Origin: Bradyrhizobium sp. LTSP885
GTDB lineage: Bacteria; Pseudomonadota; Alphaproteobacteria; Rhizobiales; Xanthobacteraceae
Direction of reading: 5' to 3'
Assembly (NCBI RefSeq): GCF_000938305.1
Contig: NZ_JYMT01000043.1
Coordinates: 149,623-213,622, forward strand
DNA: 64,000 nt
In this document: piece by piece, positions 41,392-50,274 of the stretch
How positions within the stretch are numbered: position 1 is the stretch's first letter
Layout of the letters: each line of letters opens with the position of its first letter
The notes under the pieces: model-generated
Told to the model about the DNA's origin: nothing
Database searches by the model: none
What the model saw: only the letters and a program-made list of their open reading frames with translations
Position numbers and translations under genes: made by a program

Positions 41392-42162
41392 TCAATGCAC
41401 CGAGGTAAAAAACCGTGCGAGGCGGAAGCCGGAGAGCCAGGTCCACATCGGCTGGCTGCGGATGCCCATGTCCCAGGAGCCGACCACCGCGTCGGCGCGG
41501 CCGATCAGATTGTCGATCGGCAACAGGCCGACGCCGCCATCGCGCACCGGCACGCGACTGTCGGCGGAATTGTCCCTGTTGTCGCCGAGCACGAACAGTT
41601 TTCCGGGCGGCACCGTCACCTCGGCCGTGTTATCGAGCCGGCCGTTGTCGTGCATCTTGAAGATCGCATGGTCGACGCCGTTCGGCAGCGTCTCGACATA
41701 GCGGTAGGCGTCCTCGCCGCCGCCGCGGTCGTCCTCGGCAAAGCCGGTGCCATCGGGCTTCAGCGCTGCCGGATGGTCGTTGATGAAGAGCTGGCCCTGC
41801 CGCATCTGGATGCGGTCGCCGGGGAGACCGACCACGCGCTTGACCCAGGCCTGCGAGCGGTCGCCCGGCCAGCGGAACACGACGACGTCGCCGCGCTTCG
41901 GCGTCTCGCCGAACAGGCGACCGGTTTCCGGCAGTGTGATCTGGATCGGCAGCGAGGCTGCGCCGTAGCCATAAGGGTATTTCGAGGCCACCAGTGCATC
42001 GCCGATCAGCAGCGTCGGCTCCATCGAGCCTGACGGCACGTAGAACGGCTCGGCGATCGCGCCCTTGGCGAGGAACACGACGGCGACGATCGCAGCCAGT
42101 TGCACGGCCTGGCCGCGCCAGGTCGACGGCTTGGCCGTCACGACTTCGTTTCCGCTGCTCAC
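41392..42162 (-). CDS. lepB: Signal peptidase I
   Basis: About 256 residues. One N-terminal membrane helix (AVQLAAIVAVVFLAKGAIA) is followed by the catalytic serine in YVPSGSMEPTLL (around residue 43) and the catalytic lysine in WVKRVVGLPGDRI (around residue 107); FVLGDNRDNSADSR is the conserved box E. It cleaves signal peptides from exported proteins at the periplasmic face. A GTG at 42162 is chosen because ggagga sits 8 bp upstream; that GTG shares its first base with the tldD stop (TAGTG), so the genes are coupled. The rhizobial genome probably holds another lepB. Confidence 0.9.
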   Translation of the reverse strand: MSSGNEVVTAKPSTWRGQAVQLAAIVAVVFLAKGAIAEPFYVPSGSMEPTLLIGDALVASKYPYGYGAASLPIQITLPETGRLFGETPKRGDVVVFRWPGDRSQAWVKRVVGLPGDRIQMRQGQLFINDHPAALKPDGTGFAEDDRGGGEDAYRYVETLPNGVDHAIFKMHDNGRLDNTAEVTVPPGKLFVLGDNRDNSADSRVPVRDGGVGLLPIDNLIGRADAVVGSWDMGIRSQPMWTWLSGFRLARFFTSVH

Positions 42163-43586
42163 TAGCCCGTTCCTCCGACCGTAATCCGTTCCATCCGCAG
42201 CGTCGGCTGGCCGACGCCGACCGGCACGCCCTGGCCGTTCTTGCCGCAGGTGCCGATTCCGGTATCCAGCGCAAGATCGTTGCCGATCATGGTGATCCTG
42301 TGGAGATCGGTCGGCCCGTTGCCGATCAGCATCGCGCCCTTCAGTGGGGCGCCGAGCTTGCCGTTCTCGATCTTGTAGGCCTCGGTGCACTGGAACACGT
42401 ATTTGCCCGAAGTGATGTCGACCTGGCCGCCGCCGAAATTGGCGGCGTAGATGCCGTTCTTGACCGAGGCGAGGATCTCGGCCGGGTCGCGGTCGCCCGA
42501 GAGCATGTAGGTGTTGGTCATGCGCGGCATCGGCACATGGGCGTAGCTCTGCCGTCGCCCGTTGCCGGTCGGCTTCATGCCCATCAGCCGGGCGTTCTGG
42601 CGGTCCTGCATGTAGCCGACCAGGATGCCGTCCTCGATCAGCACGGTGCGGTTGGTCGGCGTGCCCTCATCGTCGATCGAGAGCGAGCCACGTCGGGAGG
42701 CCATGGTGCCGTCATCGACCACGGTGACGCCCTTGGCCGCGACCTGCTTGCCCATCAGGCCCGCAAAGGCTGAGGTCTGCTTGCGATTGAAATCGCCTTC
42801 CAGCCCATGGCCGACCGCTTCATGCAGCATCACGCCGGGCCAGCCGGACCCGAGCACCACGTCCATCTCGCCGGCGGGCGCCGGGACCGATTCCAGATTG
42901 ACCAGCGCCTCACGCAGCGCGCCGTCGGCGGCGTTGCGCCAGGCCTTGGTCTCGATGAAGCGGGCGTAACCCTCGCGGCCGCCATAGCCCATGCTGCCGC
43001 TCTCCTGCCGGTCGCCCTGGCCGGCAACGACGGAGACATTGACGCGCACCAGCGGGCGGATATCGCGATAGCTCTCGCCATCGGGCCGCACGATCTCGAC
43101 CACCTGCCAGCTCGCCATCAGGCTGGCCGAGACCTGCCGCACCCGCGGATCCTTGTCGCGGATATAAGCGTCGATCTCGCCGAGCAGCTTGACCTTGGCC
43201 TCGAACGCGGGCCCGTCCAGCGGGTTCTCGTCGCCGTAAAGCTTGACGTTGGTGTGTGCCGGCGCGGCCGCATAGTTGCCGGAATAGCCGCCGCGGACCG
43301 CGGCAACAGCGTCCGCCGCGCGGATCAGCGCCGGGACCGAGACGTCGGAGGAATGCGCATAGCCGACCGCGTCGTCCTTGACCGCGCGCAGGCCGAACCC
43401 TTGAGAGGTATCGTAGGTCGCCTGCTTCAGCCGGCCATTGTCGAACACCAGCGCCTCGCTCTGGCCGTACTCGAGAAACAATTCGCCGTCGTCGGCCCCC
43501 GCAAGCCCGCGCGCCACCTCGCGGCGGACGGCATCGCGGTCGAGATTGGCACGGTCGAGCAGGGAGGTTGTGGCGAGATTGGTCAT
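42162..43586 (-). CDS. tldD: Metalloprotease TldD
   Basis: A 474-residue TldD subunit of the TldD/TldE (PmbA) metalloprotease, which trims peptides such as modified natural products and the CcdA antitoxin in enterobacteria. The zinc motif HEAVGHGLEGD (HExxxH) is visible around residue 250, and a cysteine-bearing segment GTCGKNGQ lies near the C-terminus. The ATG at 43586 gives the standard N-terminus; an upstream in-frame ATG at 43619 is less likely. It is the first gene of a two-gene unit with lepB. The TldE partner is not in this window. Confidence 0.93.
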   Translation of the reverse strand: MTNLATTSLLDRANLDRDAVRREVARGLAGADDGELFLEYGQSEALVFDNGRLKQATYDTSQGFGLRAVKDDAVGYAHSSDVSVPALIRAADAVAAVRGGYSGNYAAAPAHTNVKLYGDENPLDGPAFEAKVKLLGEIDAYIRDKDPRVRQVSASLMASWQVVEIVRPDGESYRDIRPLVRVNVSVVAGQGDRQESGSMGYGGREGYARFIETKAWRNAADGALREALVNLESVPAPAGEMDVVLGSGWPGVMLHEAVGHGLEGDFNRKQTSAFAGLMGKQVAAKGVTVVDDGTMASRRGSLSIDDEGTPTNRTVLIEDGILVGYMQDRQNARLMGMKPTGNGRRQSYAHVPMPRMTNTYMLSGDRDPAEILASVKNGIYAANFGGGQVDITSGKYVFQCTEAYKIENGKLGAPLKGAMLIGNGPTDLHRITMIGNDLALDTGIGTCGKNGQGVPVGVGQPTLRMERITVGGTG

Positions 43587-43673
43587 CAGGTCCGTCCGTT
43601 GTCGGAATATTCGATCCAAGATAGTGGTTTATCGGCTGTTCCGCGAGGGGCAGGGCAACACGTTGGCGAGACC

Positions 43674-44192
43674 ATGAATACGGTAGAAATAGTTCCGATC
43701 CGAGAAGAATATGCTGAGGGCTTCAACCGGGTCCTCGGCGTTGTCGCTCGGGAGCGGCGCTATTTGTCGTTTCTCGATGCCCCGTCGATCGAATCGACGC
43801 GAGCCTTCATCCGCGACAACATCAACAGCGGGTTTCCGCAGGTTGTCGCCCTGTCTGACGATGAGGTGGTCGGCTGGTGCGACGTGACGCGCAAGGCGCG
43901 GCCGGTTCATTCCCATGTCGGTATCCTCGGGATGGGCTTGTTGCCAGCCTTCAGAGGCCAGGGACTCGGAATCAAGCTGATCGAGCGGGCTCTCACCGCA
44001 GCAAAGGAATTCGGATTTCACCGTGTCGAATTGTCAGTGCGGGCAGATAATTTGAATGCGATCGCACTCTACAAGAAAGCCGGCTTTGAACCTGAAGGCC
44101 GTCTGCGTAACGGTGTCTACGTCGACAACGTCCATTGCGACTTGATGCTGATGGGTATCCTGCTTCAGTCGGCCGAAGGCAACTTGTCGTAG
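43674..44192 (+). CDS. GNAT family N-acetyltransferase
   Basis: A 172-residue acetyltransferase of the GNAT fold. The acetyl-CoA loop is FRGQGLGIKLIERAL (around residues 91-105), followed by VRADNLNAIALYKKAGFEPE, as in RimJ/phosphinothricin-type enzymes. Substrate unknown. The ATG at 43674 starts 87 bp from the divergent tldD gene; the much longer open frame upstream is the antisense of tldD. It is convergent with the HxlR gene. Confidence 0.88.
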   Translation: MNTVEIVPIREEYAEGFNRVLGVVARERRYLSFLDAPSIESTRAFIRDNINSGFPQVVALSDDEVVGWCDVTRKARPVHSHVGILGMGLLPAFRGQGLGIKLIERALTAAKEFGFHRVELSVRADNLNAIALYKKAGFEPEGRLRNGVYVDNVHCDLMLMGILLQSAEGNLS

Positions 44193-44204
44193 TCCTCGCC
44201 CAGT

Positions 44205-44690
44205 TCAGGTTGAGCGGGCACCCGGCTCCCTGCCTTGGCTGGCTGGCGTTCGGCCGGTCTGCGCCTGTCCCGGCGGCGTTGGCTGCTCTGGTTCGCCGGC
44301 CGGCGACGCTTTGGGATGAGCACCGGTCGGAAAGCCATGCTCCTGCGACCACCGGAACAGTTCATCGAACACCGGTTTGAGGGCCCTGGCCGATGGCGTC
44401 ATTTCATATTCCACGCGGGGCGGCACTTCGGGATAGACCGTGCGCTTCACCAGTCCATTGGCCTCGAGATCGCGCAACTGCGTTGTCAGCATGTGCTGGG
44501 TGACGCCGGGGATCGACTGGCGCAATTCGCCAAACCGGCGCTTGCGCTCGACCAGCTGCCAGAGGATGTCGCCCTTCCATTTTCCGGCCAGCACCGCCAG
44601 CGCGCGATGAAATTGCTGCGTATGGCACGGCGCCGAGGCGACAATATCGTCGCCCTTGTCCTCGTTTTTCCCATTAGTCATCTTTTTCAT
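44205..44690 (-). CDS. HxlR family transcriptional regulator
   Basis: A 161-residue winged helix-turn-helix protein of the HxlR type: ALAVLAGKWKGDILWQLVER then GELRQSIPGVTQHMLTTQLR and VPPRVEYEMTPSARAL. A cysteine in SAPCHTQQF just ahead of the domain matches the position used for redox or electrophile sensing in some members. The C-terminal 40 residues are Pro/Gly/Ala-rich and probably disordered. It diverges from a DoxX gene. The ATG at 44690 has gaggt 5-6 bp upstream. Confidence 0.88.
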   Translation of the reverse strand: MKKMTNGKNEDKGDDIVASAPCHTQQFHRALAVLAGKWKGDILWQLVERKRRFGELRQSIPGVTQHMLTTQLRDLEANGLVKRTVYPEVPPRVEYEMTPSARALKPVFDELFRWSQEHGFPTGAHPKASPAGEPEQPTPPGQAQTGRTPASQGREPGARST

Positions 44691-44828
44691 ACTACCTCAT
44701 AAAAAGCATCCTACTTGTATTTTCCATCTTACTCCCGAATTTTGGGTACCGAAAGCCTTTGCGGGGCTGCCACGGGGATGGCGGCCGACCGCACGGCCTG
44801 ATCGGTTTGAGCATATCGGGAGCCATCA

Positions 44829-45260
44829 ATGTCACTTGCTGCTGTACCGGCGCCGCCACGCTGGCAATCCGCCAGTCTCTGGGTCGTCAGAGGATTGCTT
44901 GCGCTAGCCTTTGCTGCCGCGGGCGCCGCCAAGCTCTATGGCGTGCCGATGCTGGTCGAGGAATTCCAGCACATCGGCCTCGGGCAATGGTTCCGCTACT
45001 TCACGGGAACGCTGGAGCTGCTCGGGGCTTTCCTGATCCTGGTGCCGTCGCTGGCGGCGTTCGGCGCCTTGCTGCTGATCTGCATCATGATCGGAGCGAC
45101 CTTCAGCCATCTGTTTGTGATCGGCGGCTCGCCGGTGCCCGCACTGGTACTGTTGGCACTGAGCGCCATCGTCGCCTACGCCAGGCGCGGCCAGATCTTC
45201 GCCGTCATCGATGCCGGCGATGACGTCCTGCATGGCGAAAGATCCGAGCCGACCGCCTAG
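44829..45260 (+). CDS. DoxX family membrane protein
   Basis: A 143-residue protein with four membrane helices and the DoxX signature near the first helix (RGLLALAFAAAGAAKLYGVP) and MLVEEFQHIGLGQWFRYFTG. DoxX/DoxD-like proteins are linked to quinone-dependent thiosulfate oxidation in archaea and to redox stress in other bacteria, but most are uncharacterised. The HxlR gene is divergent, 138 bp away, so regulation by that protein is likely. It is followed after about 100 bp by a DsrE-like gene. Confidence 0.85.
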   Translation: MSLAAVPAPPRWQSASLWVVRGLLALAFAAAGAAKLYGVPMLVEEFQHIGLGQWFRYFTGTLELLGAFLILVPSLAAFGALLLICIMIGATFSHLFVIGGSPVPALVLLALSAIVAYARRGQIFAVIDAGDDVLHGERSEPTA

Positions 45261-45342
45261 CGCGTTTTCGCGCCAAGAAACCGCGTCAAGACAAGAATCC
45301 AGAGCCCCGTTCCGATTCCATCGGAACGGGAAAGGCTCTGGC
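45261..45342. repeat. Intergenic repeat (family 5), inverted relative to the copy at 45885
   Basis: Contains the hairpin ccccgttccgattcc/atcggaacggg preceded by cgcgtcaagacaagaatcc, the reverse complement of the family 5 tail. Together with 45885-45988 it brackets the DsrE-like gene with inverted copies. Confidence 0.75.
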
Positions 45343-45364
45343 GATCAATCAAGTCCGGGTACGT

Positions 45365-45886
45365 ATGATGGATCGTGTGGTCTGGTATCGCCGCAAACCA
45401 ATTGCGGTTTCCATGTTCTGCCTGGCATTCGCGATCCCGTTTTTTGCGACCCTGGCCGCGACCGAGACCTGTTCGGCGAATTCAAAGGATCGAAGCGACC
45501 AGGTCGTTCAGAGACCACCGCTTCACCGCATCGTGCTCCAGGTCAATTCGGATGATCCGACGACCATGAAACACGCGATCACCAACTCGCTCAACGCGTT
45601 CAAGAACTACAGCGAGAAGAACGAGCAGGTTGCCATCGAGATCGTCGCCTATGGCCCTGGCGTCCACATGTTCAGGGCCGACACCTCGCCGGTAAAGGAT
45701 CTCCTGCACTATCTGCGGGCCAATCATCCCGAAGTGGCGTTCAGCATGTGCGGCAATACGAAAATGATCATGGAAAAAAACGAGGGGCGGCCGCTGCCGC
45801 TGGTCGATGGCACGCAGGTCGTTCCCTATGGCGTGGCGCGGTTGGTCGAGCTTCAGGAAGCCGGCTGGACTTATCTTCGGCCCTAG
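45365..45886 (+). CDS. Exported DsrE-family protein
   Basis: A 173-residue protein with a signal peptide (about residues 1-33, hydrophobic core AVSMFCLAFAIPFFATLAA) and a DsrE/DsrF-like domain (HRIVLQVNSDDPTTMKHAIT, VAIEIVAYGPGVHMF). The conserved cysteine of the family is in FSMCGNTKM (around residue 130). Cytoplasmic DsrE proteins relay sulfur as persulfide; periplasmic forms are poorly understood. Its neighbours are DoxX and a TlpA-like thioredoxin. Inverted copies of one repeat flank the gene, the downstream one overlapping the stop codon. Confidence 0.78.
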   Translation: MMDRVVWYRRKPIAVSMFCLAFAIPFFATLAATETCSANSKDRSDQVVQRPPLHRIVLQVNSDDPTTMKHAITNSLNAFKNYSEKNEQVAIEIVAYGPGVHMFRADTSPVKDLLHYLRANHPEVAFSMCGNTKMIMEKNEGRPLPLVDGTQVVPYGVARLVELQEAGWTYLRP

Positions 45887-45988
45887 AGCCTTTTCCGTTC
45901 CGATGGAATCGGAACGGGGCTCTAGATTCTTGTTTTGACGCGTTTTCTTCACGCGAACCGGTATCCACTTCGCTCGAAAACGCTCTGA
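45885..45988. repeat. Intergenic repeat (family 5)
   Basis: The hairpin agagccttttccgttcc/ggaacggggctct is followed by agattcttgttttgacgcg and ctcgaaaacgctct, as at 5656-5757. It overlaps the last bases of the DsrE-like stop codon and leads into the TlpA-like gene. Confidence 0.8.
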
Positions 45989-46005
45989 TTGGAGATTGCT
46001 CGATC

Positions 46006-46650
46006 GTGACCGATGAAGGAAAGGCCCTCGAAGTGTCCGCGCGCGTCATCACCCGGCGCACGGCGCTGGCCGGCGTTTCGGCGGCGATCGCAACCGCGGC
46101 CGTCCCGTCTTCCCCCGCCGTTGCGCTCTCTGATGGACCGCCGCCGTTCGGAACGGTCCGCCACCAGTTCACGATCCTGCAACCCGTCCGGATGGTGCCA
46201 TCCGTATCGATCACGCGCCTGGACGGCTCGACGGTGAATTTCGCCGCGTTTCGCGGCAAGGTCGTGCTGGTGAACTTCTGGGCGACCTGGTGTCCCGCCT
46301 GCCGGACCGAATTGCCCAGTCTCGATCGGTTGCAGGAGGCCATGGGCCGCAAATATCTGGAGGTCGTGGCGGTCTCCGCCGATCGTGACGGCGGCGCGAC
46401 GGTCACGCCATTCTTGCGGCGCCTCGGTATCCGGCACCTCAACATCGGTCTCGATCCGCGAGCCCGGATGGTACGCGCCGGCGATGATGAATCCGCCACG
46501 CCGTTTCCGCTCTACGGAATGCCGATCTCATACATCGTCAGCCCGTCCGGCCGGATCGAAGGCTACATGGTTGGGGAAGCCGACTGGTCGTCGGAGGACG
46601 CCAGGAATCTGCTGAACTACTACCTCGACGCGGATCAAGCGCCGCGCTGA
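46006..46650 (+). CDS. TlpA-like thiol:disulfide oxidoreductase (exported)
   Basis: About 214 residues. The N-terminus TRRTALAGVSAAIATAAV resembles a twin-arginine signal, followed by a thioredoxin-fold domain with the redox motif WATWCPACRTE (CPAC, around residue 101). TlpA/ResA-like proteins reduce disulfides in periplasmic targets, for example during cytochrome maturation or copper-centre assembly. A GTG at 46006 is the best start; the frame is open further upstream only through a family 5 repeat. A link to the cox genes 1 kb downstream is possible but not shown. Confidence 0.82.
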   Translation: MTDEGKALEVSARVITRRTALAGVSAAIATAAVPSSPAVALSDGPPPFGTVRHQFTILQPVRMVPSVSITRLDGSTVNFAAFRGKVVLVNFWATWCPACRTELPSLDRLQEAMGRKYLEVVAVSADRDGGATVTPFLRRLGIRHLNIGLDPRARMVRAGDDESATPFPLYGMPISYIVSPSGRIEGYMVGEADWSSEDARNLLNYYLDADQAPR

Positions 46651-46671
46651 TCGAGCTGCGCGCTCGCGGGC

Positions 46672-47205
46672 TCACGGCAGCTTGTCATACCCCTCTCCCA
46701 GCCCATTCAAACTGAGCGGGAACCCGATACCTTCTTCCGGCGTCTCGAAGATGATGAAGGTCGCGGTCTTGGCGGTCTTGAGCTGGCCGAGCAGCTTGTC
46801 GTCCATCACGACTTCAGCGACGCAGCCATTGGGCAGGCAACGGACAAAGCCGGCGCGGCCGACGTCCTGGTTGTCGAGCTTCAGGCCGAGGCCGGAGGGG
46901 AGGAGGACGCCGAGGGGCGCGACCACGCGCATCAGGCGGCTCTTCTGGTCGGCGGTCTTCAGCACGATCACGGTGAGGCCGGCGTTGGAGCGGTCTTCGG
47001 CGACAACGCTCTGGATCAGGGCGCATTGCTCGGCCTGTGCCCCCGGCGGGGTGTCGCAGCGGATCTGCCAGTCGCCATGGACCGAGCGCACCGCGCCCTG
47101 CGCGTTCGCCGCCTGGGGCAGGCCGAGCAGGAGGCCCGCGGCAAGCAGGCCGCCCAGCCAGCCGGCCGGTGCGGGACGTCTTGCCTGACTATTCGAAGCG
47201 CCCAT
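46672..47205 (-). CDS. Invasion-associated locus B (IalB) family protein
   Basis: A 177-residue exported protein: signal peptide (WLGGLLAAGLLLGLPQAANAQ, about residues 16-36) and an IalB domain marked by HGDWQIRCDTPPGAQAEQCA and GFVRCLPNGCVAEV, with four conserved cysteines likely forming disulfides. The family is named after a Bartonella protein but occurs widely in non-pathogenic alphaproteobacteria with unknown function. It is convergent with the TlpA-like gene, 21 bp away. Confidence 0.85.
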   Translation of the reverse strand: MGASNSQARRPAPAGWLGGLLAAGLLLGLPQAANAQGAVRSVHGDWQIRCDTPPGAQAEQCALIQSVVAEDRSNAGLTVIVLKTADQKSRLMRVVAPLGVLLPSGLGLKLDNQDVGRAGFVRCLPNGCVAEVVMDDKLLGQLKTAKTATFIIFETPEEGIGFPLSLNGLGEGYDKLP

Positions 47206-47715
47206 CCGGGTCGATCCTCAAGTAATGTTCGGTTCGTCATGTTCGGTCGGGACCGGCCGTCCGTTCGGCCGCACGCGACCCATCGACTATACCGCGACTG
47301 ATACCGCAATGACGGCGCCTTAAAGGCGATCTCTGTGCAATTCCAGCGCCGGATCGGGGCTATCAGCAGCGAATCAGGTTCCTACAGGGTACCCCGCCTG
47401 TGCGTACATCCGGTAATCCGTCTGTCAACAGCACCGGCACGCGTTTCAGCGAGTTTCGCTTGAATTTGCGGGAAAATTCGCTGGCCGCAGATTAGTCGCC
47501 CTCGCATGGCTTCCGTCCCTACTACTGCATTGCGAGCGCCTGCGAATTATGGTTTGAGAGGCTGGATTTCGACGCGTTCTAGCGATCTGGCTCCCGTACC
47601 CTCCTTGACTTCACCACGGGTACGTCTGGAAGGCCGTTTGTCAGGGCGGATCGTGCCGCATGTCCGGCCATATGCCGGGGGTGCGTTGGGGAACTATCAA
47701 GGGAGCGCGGGCGGC
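47206..47715 (+). other. Long leader region upstream of the cox operon
   Basis: 510 bp without a gene I trust. The coxB frame is open from an ATG at 47506, but that extension (start MASVPTTALRAP) is neither signal-like nor conserved to my knowledge. The region must hold the promoter of coxB and of the divergent IalB gene. I did not find a FixK/Fnr-type ttgat-N4-atcaa site or a clear sigma-70 promoter by eye. Confidence 0.4.
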
Positions 47716-48555
47716 ATGAAGATGTCGATTGGCCAGATTGGCCGGCAGTTGCTGGGATTTGCGGTGGCCGGGATGGCGCTTGCCGCCGGCGGAACGGCCT
47801 TCGCCGAAATGGGGCAGCCGGTGCCCTGGGAGTACAAGCTCCAGGAAGCCGCGACCCCGGTGATGGAGAACATCACCTGGTTCCACAACTTCCTGTCCGT
47901 GCTGATCACCGTGATCACGCTGTTCGTGCTGGCGCTGCTCGTCATCGTGGTGGTGAAGTTCAACTCCAAGGCCAATCCGGTCCCCTCCAAGACCACCCAC
48001 AACACGCTGATCGAGGTGGCCTGGACGCTGATCCCGGTGCTGATCCTGGTCGGCATCGCGGTGCCGTCGTTCCGCCTGCTGTTCCTCGAACTCGACGTGC
48101 CGACGCCTGATATCACGATCAAGGCTACCGGCAAGCAGTGGTACTGGTCCTACGCCTACCCTGATAACGGCAAGTTCGAGTTCGATTCGCTGCTCGACAA
48201 GGACAAGGCGCCGCGCCTGCTCGGCGTCGACAACGAGATGGTCGTCCCTGTGAACAAGGTGGTGCGGATCCAGACCACCGGCGCCGACGTGATCCATTCC
48301 TTCGCGGTGCCGGCCTTCGGCATCAAGATCGACTCGGTCCCCGGCCGCCTCAACGAGACCTGGTTCAAGGCCACCAAGACCGGCATGTTCTACGGTCAGT
48401 GCTCGGAATTATGCGGCAAGGACCACGCCTTCATGCCGATCGCGGTGCGGGTCGTCAGCGACCAGGAGTTCGCGACCTGGGTTGACGGTGCGAAGAAGAA
48501 ATTTGCGACCAACCCGGCGAATTCCTACGCTTCGGCTGGTCAGGTGGCGCAGTAG
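47716..48555 (+). CDS. coxB: Cytochrome c oxidase subunit II
   Basis: About 279 residues: signal peptide (to about residue 30, GGTAFAE), two membrane helices (around residues 55-80 and 100-120) and a periplasmic cupredoxin domain. The CuA ligands are in YGQCSELCGKDHAFMP (Cys, Cys, His, Met) and VIHSFAVP (His); the aromatic cluster KQWYWSYAYP that accepts electrons from cytochrome c is intact. The ATG at 47716 is chosen because it gives a normal signal peptide; the frame is open to 47506. First gene of the aa3-type oxidase operon. Confidence 0.94.
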   Translation: MKMSIGQIGRQLLGFAVAGMALAAGGTAFAEMGQPVPWEYKLQEAATPVMENITWFHNFLSVLITVITLFVLALLVIVVVKFNSKANPVPSKTTHNTLIEVAWTLIPVLILVGIAVPSFRLLFLELDVPTPDITIKATGKQWYWSYAYPDNGKFEFDSLLDKDKAPRLLGVDNEMVVPVNKVVRIQTTGADVIHSFAVPAFGIKIDSVPGRLNETWFKATKTGMFYGQCSELCGKDHAFMPIAVRVVSDQEFATWVDGAKKKFATNPANSYASAGQVAQ

Positions 48556-48635
48556 GCTCAAGGCTTACCGCGCAACTGGACTAAGGGCGACGGGACCGCG
48601 AGGTCCGAGAGGGACTGCAAGGCAGGATTTGGAAC

Positions 48636-50264
48636 ATGGCTACAGGCGCTGCGACACACGACGATCACGCCGGGGATCACGGACATGATGATCACGCCCA
48701 TCATCCGACCGGATGGCGGCGTTATGTTTACTCCACGAACCACAAGGACATCGGTACGATGTACCTGGTCTTTGCGGTGATCGCGGGCATCATCGGCGCC
48801 GCGATGTCGATCGCGATCCGCGCCGAGCTGATGTATCCGGGCGTCCAGATCTTCCACGAGACGCACACCTACAATGTGTTCGTGACCTCGCACGGCCTGA
48901 TCATGATCTTCTTCATGGTGATGCCGGCGATGATCGGCGGCTTCGGCAACTGGATGGTGCCGCTGATGATCGGTGCGCCCGACATGGCGTTCCCGCGCAT
49001 GAACAACATCTCGTTCTGGTTGCTGCCGGCCTCCTTCGCGCTGCTGCTGACCTCGACCTTCGTCGAGGGTGAGCCGGGCGCCAATGGTGTCGGCGCGGGC
49101 TGGACGATGTACGCGCCGCTGTCGACCTCGGGCCATCCGGGACCGGCGGTCGACTTCGCGATCCTGTCGCTGCATCTGGCCGGTGCGTCGTCGATCCTCG
49201 GTGCCATCAACTTCATCACGACGATCTTCAACATGCGCGCGCCGGGCATGACCCTGCACAAGATGCCGCTGTTCGTCTGGTCGATCCTGGTGACGGTGTT
49301 CCTGCTGTTGCTGTCGCTGCCAGTGCTCGCCGGTGCGATCACCATGCTGCTGACCGACCGCAATTTCGGTACCACCTTCTTTGCGGCCGACGGCGGCGGC
49401 GATCCCGTGCTGTTCCAGCATCTGTTCTGGTTCTTCGGCCACCCCGAAGTGTACATCCTGATCCTGCCCGCATTCGGCATGGTCAGCCAGATCGTCTCGA
49501 CCTTCTCGAAGAAGCCGGTGTTTGGCTATCTCGGCATGGCCTACGCCATGGTCGCGATCGGCGGCATCGGCTTCGTGGTGTGGGCGCACCACATGTACAC
49601 GGTCGGCATGTCCAGCGCGACGCAGGCCTATTTCGTCGCCGCCACGATGGTGATCGCGGTGCCGACCGGCGTGAAGATCTTCTCCTGGATCGCCACGATG
49701 TGGGGCGGCTCGATCGAGTTCAAGGCGCCGATGATCTGGGCGATCGGCTTCATCTTCCTGTTCACGCTCGGTGGCGTCACCGGCGTCGTGCTCGCCAATG
49801 CCGGCGTCGACCGCGTGCTGCAGGATACTTACTACGTCGTGGCGCACTTCCACTACGTGCTGTCGCTCGGCGCGGTGTTCGGCATCTTCGCCGGCTGGTA
49901 CTACTGGTTCCCGAAGATGTTCGGCTACATGTACTCGGAGACCATCGCCAAGGCGCACTTCTGGTTCACCTTCGTCGGCGTCAATTTGGTGTTCTTCCCG
50001 CAGCACTTCCTCGGGTTGTCGGGCATGCCGCGCCGCTACGTCGACTATCCGGATGCGTTCGCCGGCTGGAACCTGGTCTCCTCGATCGGCTCCTACATCT
50101 CCGGCGTCGGCGTCCTGATCTTCATCTACGGCGTGATCGATGCCTTCGTCCGCAAGGAACAGGCTGCGAACAATCCGTGGGGTTCGGGTGCGACCACGCT
50201 GGAGTGGACGCTGACCTCGCCGCCGCCGTTCCATCAGTTCGAAGTGCTGCCGCGCGTGCAGTAA
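48636..50264 (+). CDS. ctaD: Cytochrome c oxidase subunit I
   Basis: A 542-residue catalytic subunit with 12 membrane helices. Heme and CuB ligands are in TSHGLIMIFFMV, WFFGHPEVYILILP (His-Tyr cross-link pair), VWAHHMYTVG and VAHFHYVLSLG. The GHPEVYILILPAFG segment with the K-channel residues marks an aa3-type (A-family) oxidase. It reduces oxygen to water and pumps protons. It follows coxB by 80 bp. A hairpin with a T run lies between it and ctaB (50275-50305). Confidence 0.97.
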   Translation: MATGAATHDDHAGDHGHDDHAHHPTGWRRYVYSTNHKDIGTMYLVFAVIAGIIGAAMSIAIRAELMYPGVQIFHETHTYNVFVTSHGLIMIFFMVMPAMIGGFGNWMVPLMIGAPDMAFPRMNNISFWLLPASFALLLTSTFVEGEPGANGVGAGWTMYAPLSTSGHPGPAVDFAILSLHLAGASSILGAINFITTIFNMRAPGMTLHKMPLFVWSILVTVFLLLLSLPVLAGAITMLLTDRNFGTTFFAADGGGDPVLFQHLFWFFGHPEVYILILPAFGMVSQIVSTFSKKPVFGYLGMAYAMVAIGGIGFVVWAHHMYTVGMSSATQAYFVAATMVIAVPTGVKIFSWIATMWGGSIEFKAPMIWAIGFIFLFTLGGVTGVVLANAGVDRVLQDTYYVVAHFHYVLSLGAVFGIFAGWYYWFPKMFGYMYSETIAKAHFWFTFVGVNLVFFPQHFLGLSGMPRRYVDYPDAFAGWNLVSSIGSYISGVGVLIFIYGVIDAFVRKEQAANNPWGSGATTLEWTLTSPPPFHQFEVLPRVQ

Positions 50265-50274
50265 TCCTGAGACA

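Noticed and set aside
42807..43673. N-terminal extension of the GNAT frame
   Set aside because: It runs antisense through tldD; the acetyltransferase fold begins after the ATG at 43674.
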